DNA of 5,870 bases, taken from positions 1-5,870 of the forward strand of contig CAMEZU010000123.1 in the NCBI GenBank assembly GCA_945947925.1, written 5' to 3'. The position numbers were made by a program, and so were the translations under genes. The notes under the pieces were generated by a model, which worked only from the letters and a program-made list of their open reading frames with translations, did not search any database and was not told where the DNA came from. The number at the start of each line of letters is the position of its first letter. Position 1 is the first letter of the stretch. Source of the DNA: an uncultured Verrucomicrobiota bacterium. GTDB taxonomy: Bacteria; Verrucomicrobiota; Kiritimatiellia; RFP12; UBA1067. Below, one piece after another: positions 1 to 5,870 of the stretch.

Positions 1-1926
1 GTACCATTCGTCCTTGCCCTTCGCCTTGCGGACGATCGTCAGGTAGTCGCCGATCTCCGCCTCGAGATAGCGCGTCTCATCCCAGTCGCACGGGACGTCC
101 TTGATGAACTGGAACGCATCGAGGCGCTTCTCGTAGTTCTCGGGAAGATCCGCCGCCATCTGGAGGGGCGAGTACATCGTCACGTAGAGCGCAAGCTGTC
201 CGCAGAGCGTCGTTGAGATGAACTGCTTCTTCCACGGACAGACCTTCGAGAGATCGGCTTCGAAGATGCCGGGCGTATAGTCCATCGGTCCGCCGATAAG
301 CCGCGTGAACGGCAGGATCGTCGTATGGTCGGGATTGTTGCCGCCGAACGACTCGTACTCCGTGCCGCGGGCGGACTCGTTGCCGATCAGGTTCGGCCAG
401 GTGCGGCAGAGTCCCGTGGGACGCACCGCCTCGTGCTGGTTGACCATGATCTGGCGCTTCGCCGCCTCCTTGATGCAGTAGAGGTAGTGGTTGTTGCTCC
501 ACTGCGAGTAGTGGTGGTCGCCGTGCGGCAGGATGTTGCCGACGTAGCCCGCTTTGACGGAGTCGTAGCCGAGGCGCTTCATGAGGCCGTACGCCGCATC
601 AAGGCAGCGCTCGTAGTTGCGCGTCGAGGCGCTCGTCTCGTGGTACATCATGAGCTTGACGCCCTTCTTCTTCGCATAGGCGTTGAGTCCCTCGAGATCG
701 AAGTCGGGGTAGGGCGTGACGAAATCGAAGACGGCGTCCTTCTCCTTGCCGAACCAGTCCTCGAAGCCGATGTTCCAGCCTTCGACGAGCACTTCGTCGA
801 AACCGTGCTCGGCCGCAAAGTCGAGGTGGCGGATCACGTTCGTCGTATTCGCCGCGTGCATCGTCGGATCGGGCTTGTACGCCCAGTTCTTCGCGCCGGT
901 GATCATCGTCCACCAGACGCCGACATACTTGACGGGATGAATCCAGCTCGTATCCGCGAGCGCACACGGCTCGTTGAGGTTGAGCGTCAGGCGCGAGGAA
1001 AGGATGTCCGCCCCCTTCGCGCCGCAGATGACCGTGCGCCACGGCGAACGGCACGGCGTCTGGAGCCAGCCCTTCGCGCCCGTCGCATCAGGGGTCAGGT
1101 AGGACTCGAAGTCGTGTCCGTCGACCTTCAGGTGCATCGTCGCATAGTCGACGCAAGCAGCCTCGTGGAGGTTGACGAGCAGTCCGCTCGGATACTTCAG
1201 CATGAGCGCCGTCTGCACGCACGGCACGGGCGTGAGCGTCGAGGAGAGGTTCGCATCGGGCGCGCCCTTGAAGAGGGACGGGATCTCCGTCACCTTCGAG
1301 TTCGTGTAGCGGTACTCCTGCGTCTCGTAGTCCGCCGGAATCCACCAGGCGAGCGGATCGCACGGCAGGTTGAAGCGCGTGCGTTCCTCGACGATTGTGA
1401 AGTGCGTCAGCGGCTGCGTCTGGCCCTGCGGGACGATCTGCTGTCCCGGCACGAGGCGCGCGACCCCCTTGTCCTCTTCGGACGGAAACTCGTAGCGGAA
1501 GCCGAGTCCCTCGTCGAAAACACGGAACCGCACGTTCATGCGACGCCCCGTCGTCTTCTGCACAAGCGCGACAAGGAGTTCGTTATGGTGGTCACGAATC
1601 TCCTTCTCCTCGCCCCAGACGGGCTTCCACGTCTCGTCCGCAGTCGCGCGTTTGACATCCGTCAGCACGAAGTCGCGCCGCAGGTCCGCCGCCTTGCGTC
1701 CGTCAAACGCATCCGCCCCGAGCGCCTTGATGTCAAAGCCGAGCCTTGACGGCGCGATCACGGTCTCGCCGCGGAACGCGAATGAATAGGTCGGTTCACC
1801 CACGGCGGTGAGGTCGAACGTGACAACCGCACGCCCGTCGGGCGACAGGCAGGTGACGGGGTCGGCCAGAAGAACGGCGGACGAAAGGACCGTCGACAGC
1901 GCAAAAACAAAGGAGAGGTTTTTCAT
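1..1926 (-). CDS. GH97 glycoside hydrolase, SusB-type alpha-glucosidase, 3' end cut by window
   Basis: Secreted or periplasmic glycoside hydrolase of family 97. The 642 visible codons start at ATG 1926 and run open to the edge; Bacteroides SusB is about 740 residues, so roughly the last 80-100 residues are missing. A Sec signal peptide covers residues 1-21 (LLA before D22). A beta-sandwich domain follows, then a (beta/alpha)8 barrel from about residue 335 (VGVWW), then the start of a C-terminal sandwich from about 607. Glutamates at 382 (VEGW), 430 (YHET), 499 (NQHEA), 517 (GNESARG) and 523 (GTEYE) keep exactly the spacing of SusB Glu391, Glu439, Glu508, Glu526 and Glu532, which include the general base, general acid and calcium ligands known for the inverting subgroup. 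The retaining alpha-galactosidase subgroup instead has an Asp nucleophile and lacks the HEA glutamate. The Glu194 calcium ligand probably lies in the DYETQEY stretch (199-205). Alpha-glucosidase activity is therefore the best guess; the natural substrate is inferred. The gene lies 68 nt after the Sde182-like gene, and there is no good Shine-Dalgarno at normal distance. Confidence 0.95.
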   Translation of the reverse strand, partial: MKNLSFVFALSTVLSSAVLLADPVTCLSPDGRAVVTFDLTAVGEPTYSFAFRGETVIAPSRLGFDIKALGADAFDGRKAADLRRDFVLTDVKRATADETWKPVWGEEKEIRDHHNELLVALVQKTTGRRMNVRFRVFDEGLGFRYEFPSEEDKGVARLVPGQQIVPQGQTQPLTHFTIVEERTRFNLPCDPLAWWIPADYETQEYRYTNSKVTEIPSLFKGAPDANLSSTLTPVPCVQTALMLKYPSGLLVNLHEAACVDYATMHLKVDGHDFESYLTPDATGAKGWLQTPCRSPWRTVICGAKGADILSSRLTLNLNEPCALADTSWIHPVKYVGVWWTMITGAKNWAYKPDPTMHAANTTNVIRHLDFAAEHGFDEVLVEGWNIGFEDWFGKEKDAVFDFVTPYPDFDLEGLNAYAKKKGVKLMMYHETSASTRNYERCLDAAYGLMKRLGYDSVKAGYVGNILPHGDHHYSQWSNNHYLYCIKEAAKRQIMVNQHEAVRPTGLCRTWPNLIGNESARGTEYESFGGNNPDHTTILPFTRLIGGPMDYTPGIFEADLSKVCPWKKQFISTTLCGQLALYVTMYSPLQMAADLPENYEKRLDAFQFIKDVPCDWDETRYLEAEIGDYLTIVRKAKGKDEWY

Positions 1927-1955
1927 GCCGATATTCTAACACGGAAAACCTCTCC
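1912..1955 (-). promoter_or_regulatory. 11-bp inverted repeat enclosing the GH97 start codon (candidate translational control hairpin)
   Basis: On the minus strand, GGAGAGGTTTT (1955-1945) is a perfect reverse complement of AAAACCTCTCC (1922-1912). The second arm is the end of codon 2 through codon 5 of the GH97 gene. An extra CCG/CGG pairing (1944-1942 with 1930-1928) can form inside, leaving an 11-nt terminal loop (TGTTAGAATAT) and a 5-nt bulge, CATGA, that contains the AUG. The only purine-rich, Shine-Dalgarno-like stretch (GGAGAGG) is locked in the stem and is about 22 nt from the start codon. The pairing is directly visible; a regulatory role is inferred. A DNA operator or chance complementarity are the alternatives. 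Confidence 0.5.
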
Positions 1956-1959
1956 CGCA

Positions 1960-1981
1960 CCACCACCCCACAGGGTGGTGG
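1960..1981 (-). other. GC-rich intergenic hairpin, 9-bp stem and 4-nt loop
   Basis: The minus strand reads CCACCACCC, loop TGTG, GGGTGGTGG: a perfect 9-bp stem in the 68-nt gap between the Sde182-like stop (1995-1997) and the GH97 start. There is no uninterrupted T-tract directly after it; the next T-run is TTTT at 1948-1945, about 11 nt downstream, so it is not a canonical intrinsic terminator in either direction. It could be a partial terminator, an mRNA processing or stability stem that sets GH97 levels apart from the upstream genes, or one copy of a genome-wide intergenic repeat. Only the structure itself is certain. Confidence 0.5.
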
Positions 1982-1994
1982 CGTACGCGCACGG

Positions 1995-3401
1995 CTAGCG
2001 TGCTGAAGCTGTCCGCGGAGGCCTGCGGCCGACATGGACGATGACGCGGCGGTAGGCGGCGAGGGAGGGCGTCCCGCTGTCACGGACGCGGAGGATGACG
2101 TGAAGGTCTCCCCGTCCGTCGGCCGCCACCTCGGAGAGATCGACAGTCGCCTTTGCGCCGTCGGCCTTCAGCGTACCGCCCTTCAGTGAACTTGCGGCGC
2201 GGTAGATCTGCCAGCTGTAGGACAGGCGATCGCCGTCGGGATCGGACGAACCCGACGCATCAAGCGCAAGCGTCGCACCAGGAACGGCGGTGAGATGAAG
2301 GACGGCACGCCCGGATTCACCGTTCACCACCGCGATCGGATTGTGGTTCGCGTCCTCATACCGCGGCGTCACGCTCCAGCGGATGCGCGCGGCGAAGTCG
2401 AGCTGATAGTCCTCGCGCCAGCGGACGATCGAATTGCCGTTGCGCCAGGTGCCGTAGTATTCTTCGCATTGTTCGGGCGAGGTCCAGATCGGATGCGGCT
2501 CGTCCTTGAACGTGCGCCACACGTAGCGCCCTCCCCAGCCGCCGTAGTCCGGCGATTCGCTCCAGCCGAGTCCGTTACGGATCAACCCCAGAAAGGAAGG
2601 CGTATCACCTTCCATGATACAGATGTGCGGCGGGTAGCACGCGCCGAGCGGCCCGACATCCGTGATGTTCGCCTTGAGCCATGCGTTATCGACATAGTCG
2701 ACGAACGGCAGGTTCTTCGCCCGATCGACACCGCGCACGTCACCCGAGATTCCGCCCCACGTCGCCCACCAGTAGTCGCGCCAGTCGTAAGGATAGCTCG
2801 GGTCGACGATCCAGGTGACCAGCGGAAACTCACGGCGAATCGCGGGACCCGAATCGTCCTGATCCGAGATCGCGTAGACGCGCAGCTTCTTCTGCGCGGC
2901 CGCGAACGCTTCGGACGACAGCTCGTCGCGGCAGTCGCGCAAGGCGCGGTGCAACGTGTTGGGTCCGCCCCAGACCGAGACCCACAAGGGACGCGGATCG
3001 TCGCGTTTCATCGCCGCAACAATGAGACGCGAACCGGCGGACGCGACATCGAGGCTGTTCGTACCGAAGCCGGGCTGGCCCGATGCGGCAACCGACCGGA
3101 GAAAGTCCGGCGTCGGATAGTCCGGCGCGTGGACGACGAGATTCGTCCAGACCTGCGCGTACGCCTCAATCGTGTGGCGGAGGATGTCCTCCCTCGGATT
3201 CTCGCGGAGATGACACGAGGTTGTCGCAACGAGTCCCTCGAAGTCGAACTCGTTCGCGTACGCGAGAAGGCGAACGAGCGACTCCTCGTCGTCAGGTTCG
3301 TTCGCGAGGTCGGTGAGGACGACGAGACGCGCCTTGTCGGTAACCGCAGCGGCTGCGGAAAGGAAAGACAGGATGAAAGCGAAGAGCGAGATCTTTCGCA
3401 T
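1995..3401 (-). CDS. Sde182-like (DUF1593) exported protein, nucleoside-hydrolase-like domain plus PKD-like C-terminal domain
   Basis: Complete 468-residue exported protein of the family once called DUF1593, now named after the cellulose-binding protein Sde182 of Saccharophagus degradans. No enzymatic activity is established that I know of. The signal peptide is residues 1-19 (MRKISLF...SAAAA). The nucleoside-hydrolase-like domain (about 24-320) opens with an acidic cluster, TDLANEPDDEESL, with Asp31, Asp37 and Asp38 placed like the calcium-binding aspartates of nucleoside hydrolases. It contains the family hallmark EGDTPSFLGLIRNGL followed by YGGWGGRY (264-292). The C-terminal domain (about 350-457) has the PKD-type motif DASGSSDPDGDRLSYSW; the last ten residues are a basic tail. 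I chose ATG 3401, which starts the signal peptide cleanly, after a weak GTGAG; a GTG at 3413 would add four residues and overlap the GH43 stop by 4 nt. Its place between GH43 and GH97 genes supports a role in plant polysaccharide use; binding versus hydrolysis is open. Confidence 0.9.
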   Translation of the reverse strand: MRKISLFAFILSFLSAAAAVTDKARLVVLTDLANEPDDEESLVRLLAYANEFDFEGLVATTSCHLRENPREDILRHTIEAYAQVWTNLVVHAPDYPTPDFLRSVAASGQPGFGTNSLDVASAGSRLIVAAMKRDDPRPLWVSVWGGPNTLHRALRDCRDELSSEAFAAAQKKLRVYAISDQDDSGPAIRREFPLVTWIVDPSYPYDWRDYWWATWGGISGDVRGVDRAKNLPFVDYVDNAWLKANITDVGPLGACYPPHICIMEGDTPSFLGLIRNGLGWSESPDYGGWGGRYVWRTFKDEPHPIWTSPEQCEEYYGTWRNGNSIVRWREDYQLDFAARIRWSVTPRYEDANHNPIAVVNGESGRAVLHLTAVPGATLALDASGSSDPDGDRLSYSWQIYRAASSLKGGTLKADGAKATVDLSEVAADGRGDLHVILRVRDSGTPSLAAYRRVIVHVGRRPPRTASAR

Positions 3402-3413
3402 GGCGTCGCTCAC
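3399..3413 (-). other. GH43 stop / Sde182-like start junction, likely translational coupling
   Basis: The GH43 stop TGA (3412-3410) is embedded in GTGA (3413-3410), where a GTG opens the Sde182-like frame. An in-frame ATG follows at 3401-3399, eight bases past the stop. With either start, ribosomes finishing GH43 could reinitiate on the next gene, so the two proteins are probably made in linked amounts. The ATG is the likelier start because the residues after it form a standard signal peptide. Confidence 0.6.
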
Positions 3414-4840
3414 TTTGCAGGTGCGAACTGCCAGCAGTCGAGCTCGGGCGTTCCGGTCGTGACGAGAAAGAGATCGTGAACGCCTGTCGGGACGTTCTCA
3501 AGATTCACGGCGCGCTTCTTGAAGTCCGGCCCATCCGGCAGCTCAACGGTCGCGACACGCAAGCCGTCCGGCTTGTCGAGTCGCACCTCGACGCGTCCTG
3601 CGCCCTTTGCGACCAGCGCAAACTTCTGCGCCCCCTTCGGTCCGAAATCGACGCCACGCACGGCGACGAACGCGCCATCCTCCTTCGGGACGGCGATCAT
3701 ATTGCCGAGCTTCCCCGCGGGCTTGAACGTCATTGACGCCGTCGCCGCCGTCGTCTCGGCTTCGACCCTGACGTAGGGATTCAGCTTCTCGACCTGTGCG
3801 ACGCCTTCCTTCGTGTTCTTACACGGTTTGATCGTCACGTTCTTCTCGTCGACTTCGCAGACATCGATGTTGATGTTGCGGTAGCCGTGGTTCTCCCCGA
3901 GCAACTTGAACTGCAGCTCCTGATCGTGGTAGATGAGATACCACGTGCCCTTGAACTTGTGCAGATGCGTGTGGTTGTTGCACGGCGTATTGCCCTGGAT
4001 CATCGGATTGGCGTTGTAGTCGCCGCCCATCTTCCAGCTCGTTGGATCGAGCGGCGTCTTCGAGGTCTCGTAGACCATCGAGCAGGTGGACGGCTTCGGA
4101 CAGTCGTAGTTCCACGGTTCGTGCGCCGTCCAGTCGCAGTTGTAGGTGTAGACGCAGGTGTCACCGATGAAGTTGAGCTCATTCGCCTCGAAGTGGTACG
4201 GCGCCGGCGGAATCACGGCTTCACCGACCACGGAGAGAAGGTCGGGGCCGAGCTTCACCAGTCGCGCTTCGGCACCTCCGAAGGTGAGGTATCCCGTCCC
4301 GTCCGGCGCAATCGCCGCGCCGGGGTCGAACGGCACCTTGCACTTCTTCGTATTCGTTGACTGCTGGTCGACGAGCGACTTCGAAAGCGGACTCGTCCAG
4401 GGTCCGATCGGATCGGTCGCGGTGAGAACCGCCGTACCGCAACCCGAATTCGAGAAGTAGAGGTAGAAATGCGTCTTCCCGTCCCCTTCCTTGCGCGAGA
4501 CAATCGACGGCGCCCAGCTGTTGATGATCCACGGCGCAATCGTCGAGACCGGGATCTCCCCGTGATACGTCCAGTTCACCATGTCCGCCGTGGACATGAT
4601 GGTGAGCGTCTTGATCTTCTCGTACGTGTTCTTGTTCTCCGCATTCGGATTCTCGTACTGCTGATGATCGTTCGTCCCGTAGACGTAGAGCCGGCCCTTG
4701 TACACGACAGCCGTCGGATCGGCCGTGAAGTGATGGTCGAGAAGCGGATTGCCCAGGAACTTCGTCCCGTCGAACTTGGGCGACGTGACGGCAAAAGCCG
4801 AAGAGACTGCAAGACAAGCTAAAAAAAGAGTCGTTTTCAT
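3410..4840 (-). CDS. GH43 glycoside hydrolase with C-terminal CBM6-like module (arabinofuranosidase/xylosidase type)
   Basis: Complete 476-residue exported enzyme predicted to release arabinose or xylose from arabinoxylan-type hemicellulose; the exact substrate is not readable. The signal peptide is residues 1-17 (cut after SAFA). The five-bladed beta-propeller spans about 30-340. The catalytic triad candidates are Asp41 as base (FTADPT), Asp172 as pKa modulator (PFDPG) and Glu218 as acid (YHFEANEL). His290 (CNNHTHLHKFKGTWYLIYHD) matches the propeller-axis histidine seen in arabinoxylan arabinofuranohydrolases. Residues about 355-476 form a CBM6-like sandwich: VEAET, FVAVRGVDFG, VEVRLD, GVHDLFLVTTG, DCWQF. 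The usual Trp of CBM6 GDW motifs is Phe391 here, which may change sugar binding. The mature protein is unusually rich in Cys (134, 167, 229, 235, 247, 253, 287, 328, 340, 469), suggesting disulfides. The start is the only ATG that yields the signal peptide; it lies 24 nt after the GH5 stop. Confidence 0.94.
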   Translation of the reverse strand: MKTTLFLACLAVSSAFAVTSPKFDGTKFLGNPLLDHHFTADPTAVVYKGRLYVYGTNDHQQYENPNAENKNTYEKIKTLTIMSTADMVNWTYHGEIPVSTIAPWIINSWAPSIVSRKEGDGKTHFYLYFSNSGCGTAVLTATDPIGPWTSPLSKSLVDQQSTNTKKCKVPFDPGAAIAPDGTGYLTFGGAEARLVKLGPDLLSVVGEAVIPPAPYHFEANELNFIGDTCVYTYNCDWTAHEPWNYDCPKPSTCSMVYETSKTPLDPTSWKMGGDYNANPMIQGNTPCNNHTHLHKFKGTWYLIYHDQELQFKLLGENHGYRNINIDVCEVDEKNVTIKPCKNTKEGVAQVEKLNPYVRVEAETTAATASMTFKPAGKLGNMIAVPKEDGAFVAVRGVDFGPKGAQKFALVAKGAGRVEVRLDKPDGLRVATVELPDGPDFKKRAVNLENVPTGVHDLFLVTTGTPELDCWQFAPAK

Positions 4841-4864
4841 GGTTTCTGTTTAATTGTTTCGGTT
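4841..4864 (-). other. Short A-rich gap between GH5 and GH43, leader without Shine-Dalgarno
   Basis: These 24 nt on the minus strand are A-rich and contain GAAAC twice (CCGAAACAATT and CAGAAACC). They contrast with the GC-rich flanking genes. No GGAGG-like site precedes the GH43 ATG, which fits lineages where an unstructured A-rich leader replaces Shine-Dalgarno pairing. There is no room for a full promoter plus leader here, so GH43 is probably co-transcribed with GH5. Confidence 0.4.
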
Positions 4865-5870
4865 TTATTTGGTCTGCGATTTGCGCCCGGCCTTCAGTCC
4901 GCGGAGGAATCCGTCGACGACTTCGGGATGGGTCCAGGTGAGATTCTTGCGGTCGATGAGCCCCATGCCGAGCTTGCCACCCGGCTCCCAGAGAAAACAG
5001 GGGCAGCCCGCACGTCCCGCGACATAACCGTAGTGCTTCGCCCAGTTGACGCGGTCCGCATCGTTCGGCATCGTCTTCTCCGCGTCGTAGAAGCGGAGGT
5101 CCGCATTGACTTCACCGATGACGACCGGAATCCCCTTCTTGAGAAAGACCTCGTCGAAAAGCGCGAAGACCTCGCTGAAGCGCTTGCCGAATTCTTCGCG
5201 GTTGTAGTGCGGATCCTCTCCGCAGAGCGTAAAGCCGACCGGCTCGTAGGCATGGATCGAGACCATCACGTGGTTGTCAGACGGATTCGGATGCGCCCAG
5301 GCGCGGCAGGACGGCTCGTAGTCGGTCGCCGCATACGTCGGGATGATCAGATAGCGTTTCGCATTGTTGCCGCCCGTCGCGCGAACGACATCATAGAACG
5401 TCTTGGCATAACGGTTGACCGTCTTGCAGTAGAGCGGCTTCCCGCCCCAGTCGTCCTGTCCCGCCTGCTGCCCGTCTTCACCGGGATGACTCTTCGCCTT
5501 CCGGATCTCATTAAAGGACTCGAAGACGAGATGCTCGCCGTAGTCCTTGAAACGCAAGGCGATCTGCCTCCAGAGATCGGCGAGGATCTGATTCGACCTG
5601 TCTTCGTTGACCCCGTCAATCGTCAGCCATTCCTTCGGCCAGCCCGCCGAACCGCCGTCATGATGAATGTTGAGAATCGTCACCATTCCCTCGTCGAGAC
5701 AGAAATCAACGACATCCTGCACCCGATCGAGAAAGGCAGGCTGGAGTCGGTGCTCGGGATCGTCGACGTCGAAGTGCGCGCCCCAAGTGACCGGCAGCCG
5801 CACGGCGTTGATTCCCTTCGACTTGTAAAGACGGATGAGACTGCGCGTGACGCGCTGGTTGCCCCAGTCG
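4865..5870 (-). CDS. GH5 glycoside hydrolase (endoglucanase-like), 5' end cut by window
   Basis: C-terminal 334 codons or so of a family 5 hydrolase, a retaining (beta/alpha)8 enzyme that cleaves beta-linked backbones such as cellulose, mixed-linkage glucan, xyloglucan or mannan. The frame stays open through the window edge (DWGNQRVTRSL...), so the GTG at 5803 is internal and the true start and any signal peptide lie outside. Visible family motifs in order: INAVRLPVTWG (barrel strand 2), LDRVQDVVDF, TILNIHHDG, the acid/base motif LVFESFNEI with Glu at 5507-5509, VMVSIHAYEP, the nucleophile motif PVVIGEVNAD with Glu at 5111-5113, and the substrate-platform segment CFLWEPGG followed by GLIDRKNLTWTHPEVVDGF. 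Both catalytic glutamates are intact. Isoleucine follows the acid/base Glu where many GH5 members have Pro (NEP). The stop is TAA at 4867-4865. No carbohydrate-binding module follows the barrel. The subfamily, and so the substrate, cannot be fixed from sequence reading alone. Confidence 0.93.
   Translation of the reverse strand, partial: DWGNQRVTRSLIRLYKSKGINAVRLPVTWGAHFDVDDPEHRLQPAFLDRVQDVVDFCLDEGMVTILNIHHDGGSAGWPKEWLTIDGVNEDRSNQILADLWRQIALRFKDYGEHLVFESFNEIRKAKSHPGEDGQQAGQDDWGGKPLYCKTVNRYAKTFYDVVRATGGNNAKRYLIIPTYAATDYEPSCRAWAHPNPSDNHVMVSIHAYEPVGFTLCGEDPHYNREEFGKRFSEVFALFDEVFLKKGIPVVIGEVNADLRFYDAEKTMPNDADRVNWAKHYGYVAGRAGCPCFLWEPGGKLGMGLIDRKNLTWTHPEVVDGFLRGLKAGRKSQTK

Noticed and set aside
325..1749. 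Long plus-strand open frame of 474 codons
   Set aside because: It is antisense to the GH97 gene, very rich in Arg, Val and Leu, and has no recognisable domain. GC-rich codons on the real strand suppress stops opposite them, which explains the length.
1931..1944. Promoter-like TTAGAATAT just upstream of the GH97 start
   Set aside because: It resembles a -10 box only weakly, no -35 element is seen at the right distance, and it would leave almost no leader. It is better explained as the loop of the start-codon hairpin.
1981..2003. Small palindromes GCGTACGC (1981-1988) and GCACG-CTAGC-CGTGC (minus strand, 2003-1989) around the Sde182-like stop
   Set aside because: Stems of 4-5 bp are expected often in GC-rich DNA. 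There is no T-tract and no link to the stronger hairpins nearby, so I do not call them features.
2295..3479. Long plus-strand open frame of 394 codons
   Set aside because: It is antisense to the Sde182-like gene and runs into the GH43 end, with Arg/Val-biased composition and no motif. The opposite frame carries a clear signal peptide and conserved family motifs.
3887..4360. Plus-strand open frame of 157 codons opposite GH43
   Set aside because: It lies entirely antisense to conserved GH43 catalytic segments, with low-complexity Val/Arg composition. It is a shadow of the real gene.
4821..4827. Run of seven A (T7 on the coding strand) early in the GH43 gene
   Set aside because: It could be a slippage site, but the frame reads through cleanly into a good signal peptide (MKTTLFLACLA), so there is no sign of a frameshift.

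Overview
All four genes in this window lie on the minus strand, so transcription runs from high to low coordinates. The DNA is GC-rich, with G or C favoured at third codon positions (GCG, CCG, ACG, AAG, GAG, CTC). The genes show no strong Shine-Dalgarno sequences. Three of the four have visible Sec signal peptides; the start of the fourth lies outside the window. Exported polysaccharide-degrading enzymes, a GH97 and a Sde182-like protein, with no SusC/SusD pair in view, suggest a glycan-degrading member of the Verrucomicrobiota/Kiritimatiellota or a related lineage, perhaps from a gut or rumen. This taxonomic guess is inference and is weak.

Layout in transcription order: (1) a GH5 endoglucanase-like hydrolase, cut at its 5' end by the window edge (4865-5870); (2) a 24-nt A-rich gap; (3) a complete GH43 hydrolase with a C-terminal CBM6-like module (3410-4840); (4) a complete Sde182-like protein, with a nucleoside-hydrolase-like domain plus a PKD-like C-terminal domain (1995-3401, or to 3413 with a GTG start that overlaps the GH43 stop); (5) a 68-nt gap holding a 9-bp GC-rich hairpin; (6) a GH97 enzyme of the SusB (inverting, calcium-dependent alpha-glucosidase) type, cut at its 3' end by the window edge (1-1926).

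The tight spacing suggests one operon. GH5 would cut a beta-linked backbone, GH43 would remove arabinose or xylose side groups or short xylans, and GH97 would act on alpha-linked glycosides. The Sde182-like protein may bind or process the same plant material. The clearest signal not explained by coding is at the GH97 start. A perfect 11-bp inverted repeat pairs a purine-rich leader segment with codons 2-5 and would place the AUG in a bulge, immediately after the GC-rich intergenic hairpin. This looks like a candidate RNA control element for the last gene. Otherwise the window is a fairly ordinary carbohydrate-degradation cluster, and I found no mobile element, RNA gene or CRISPR array.
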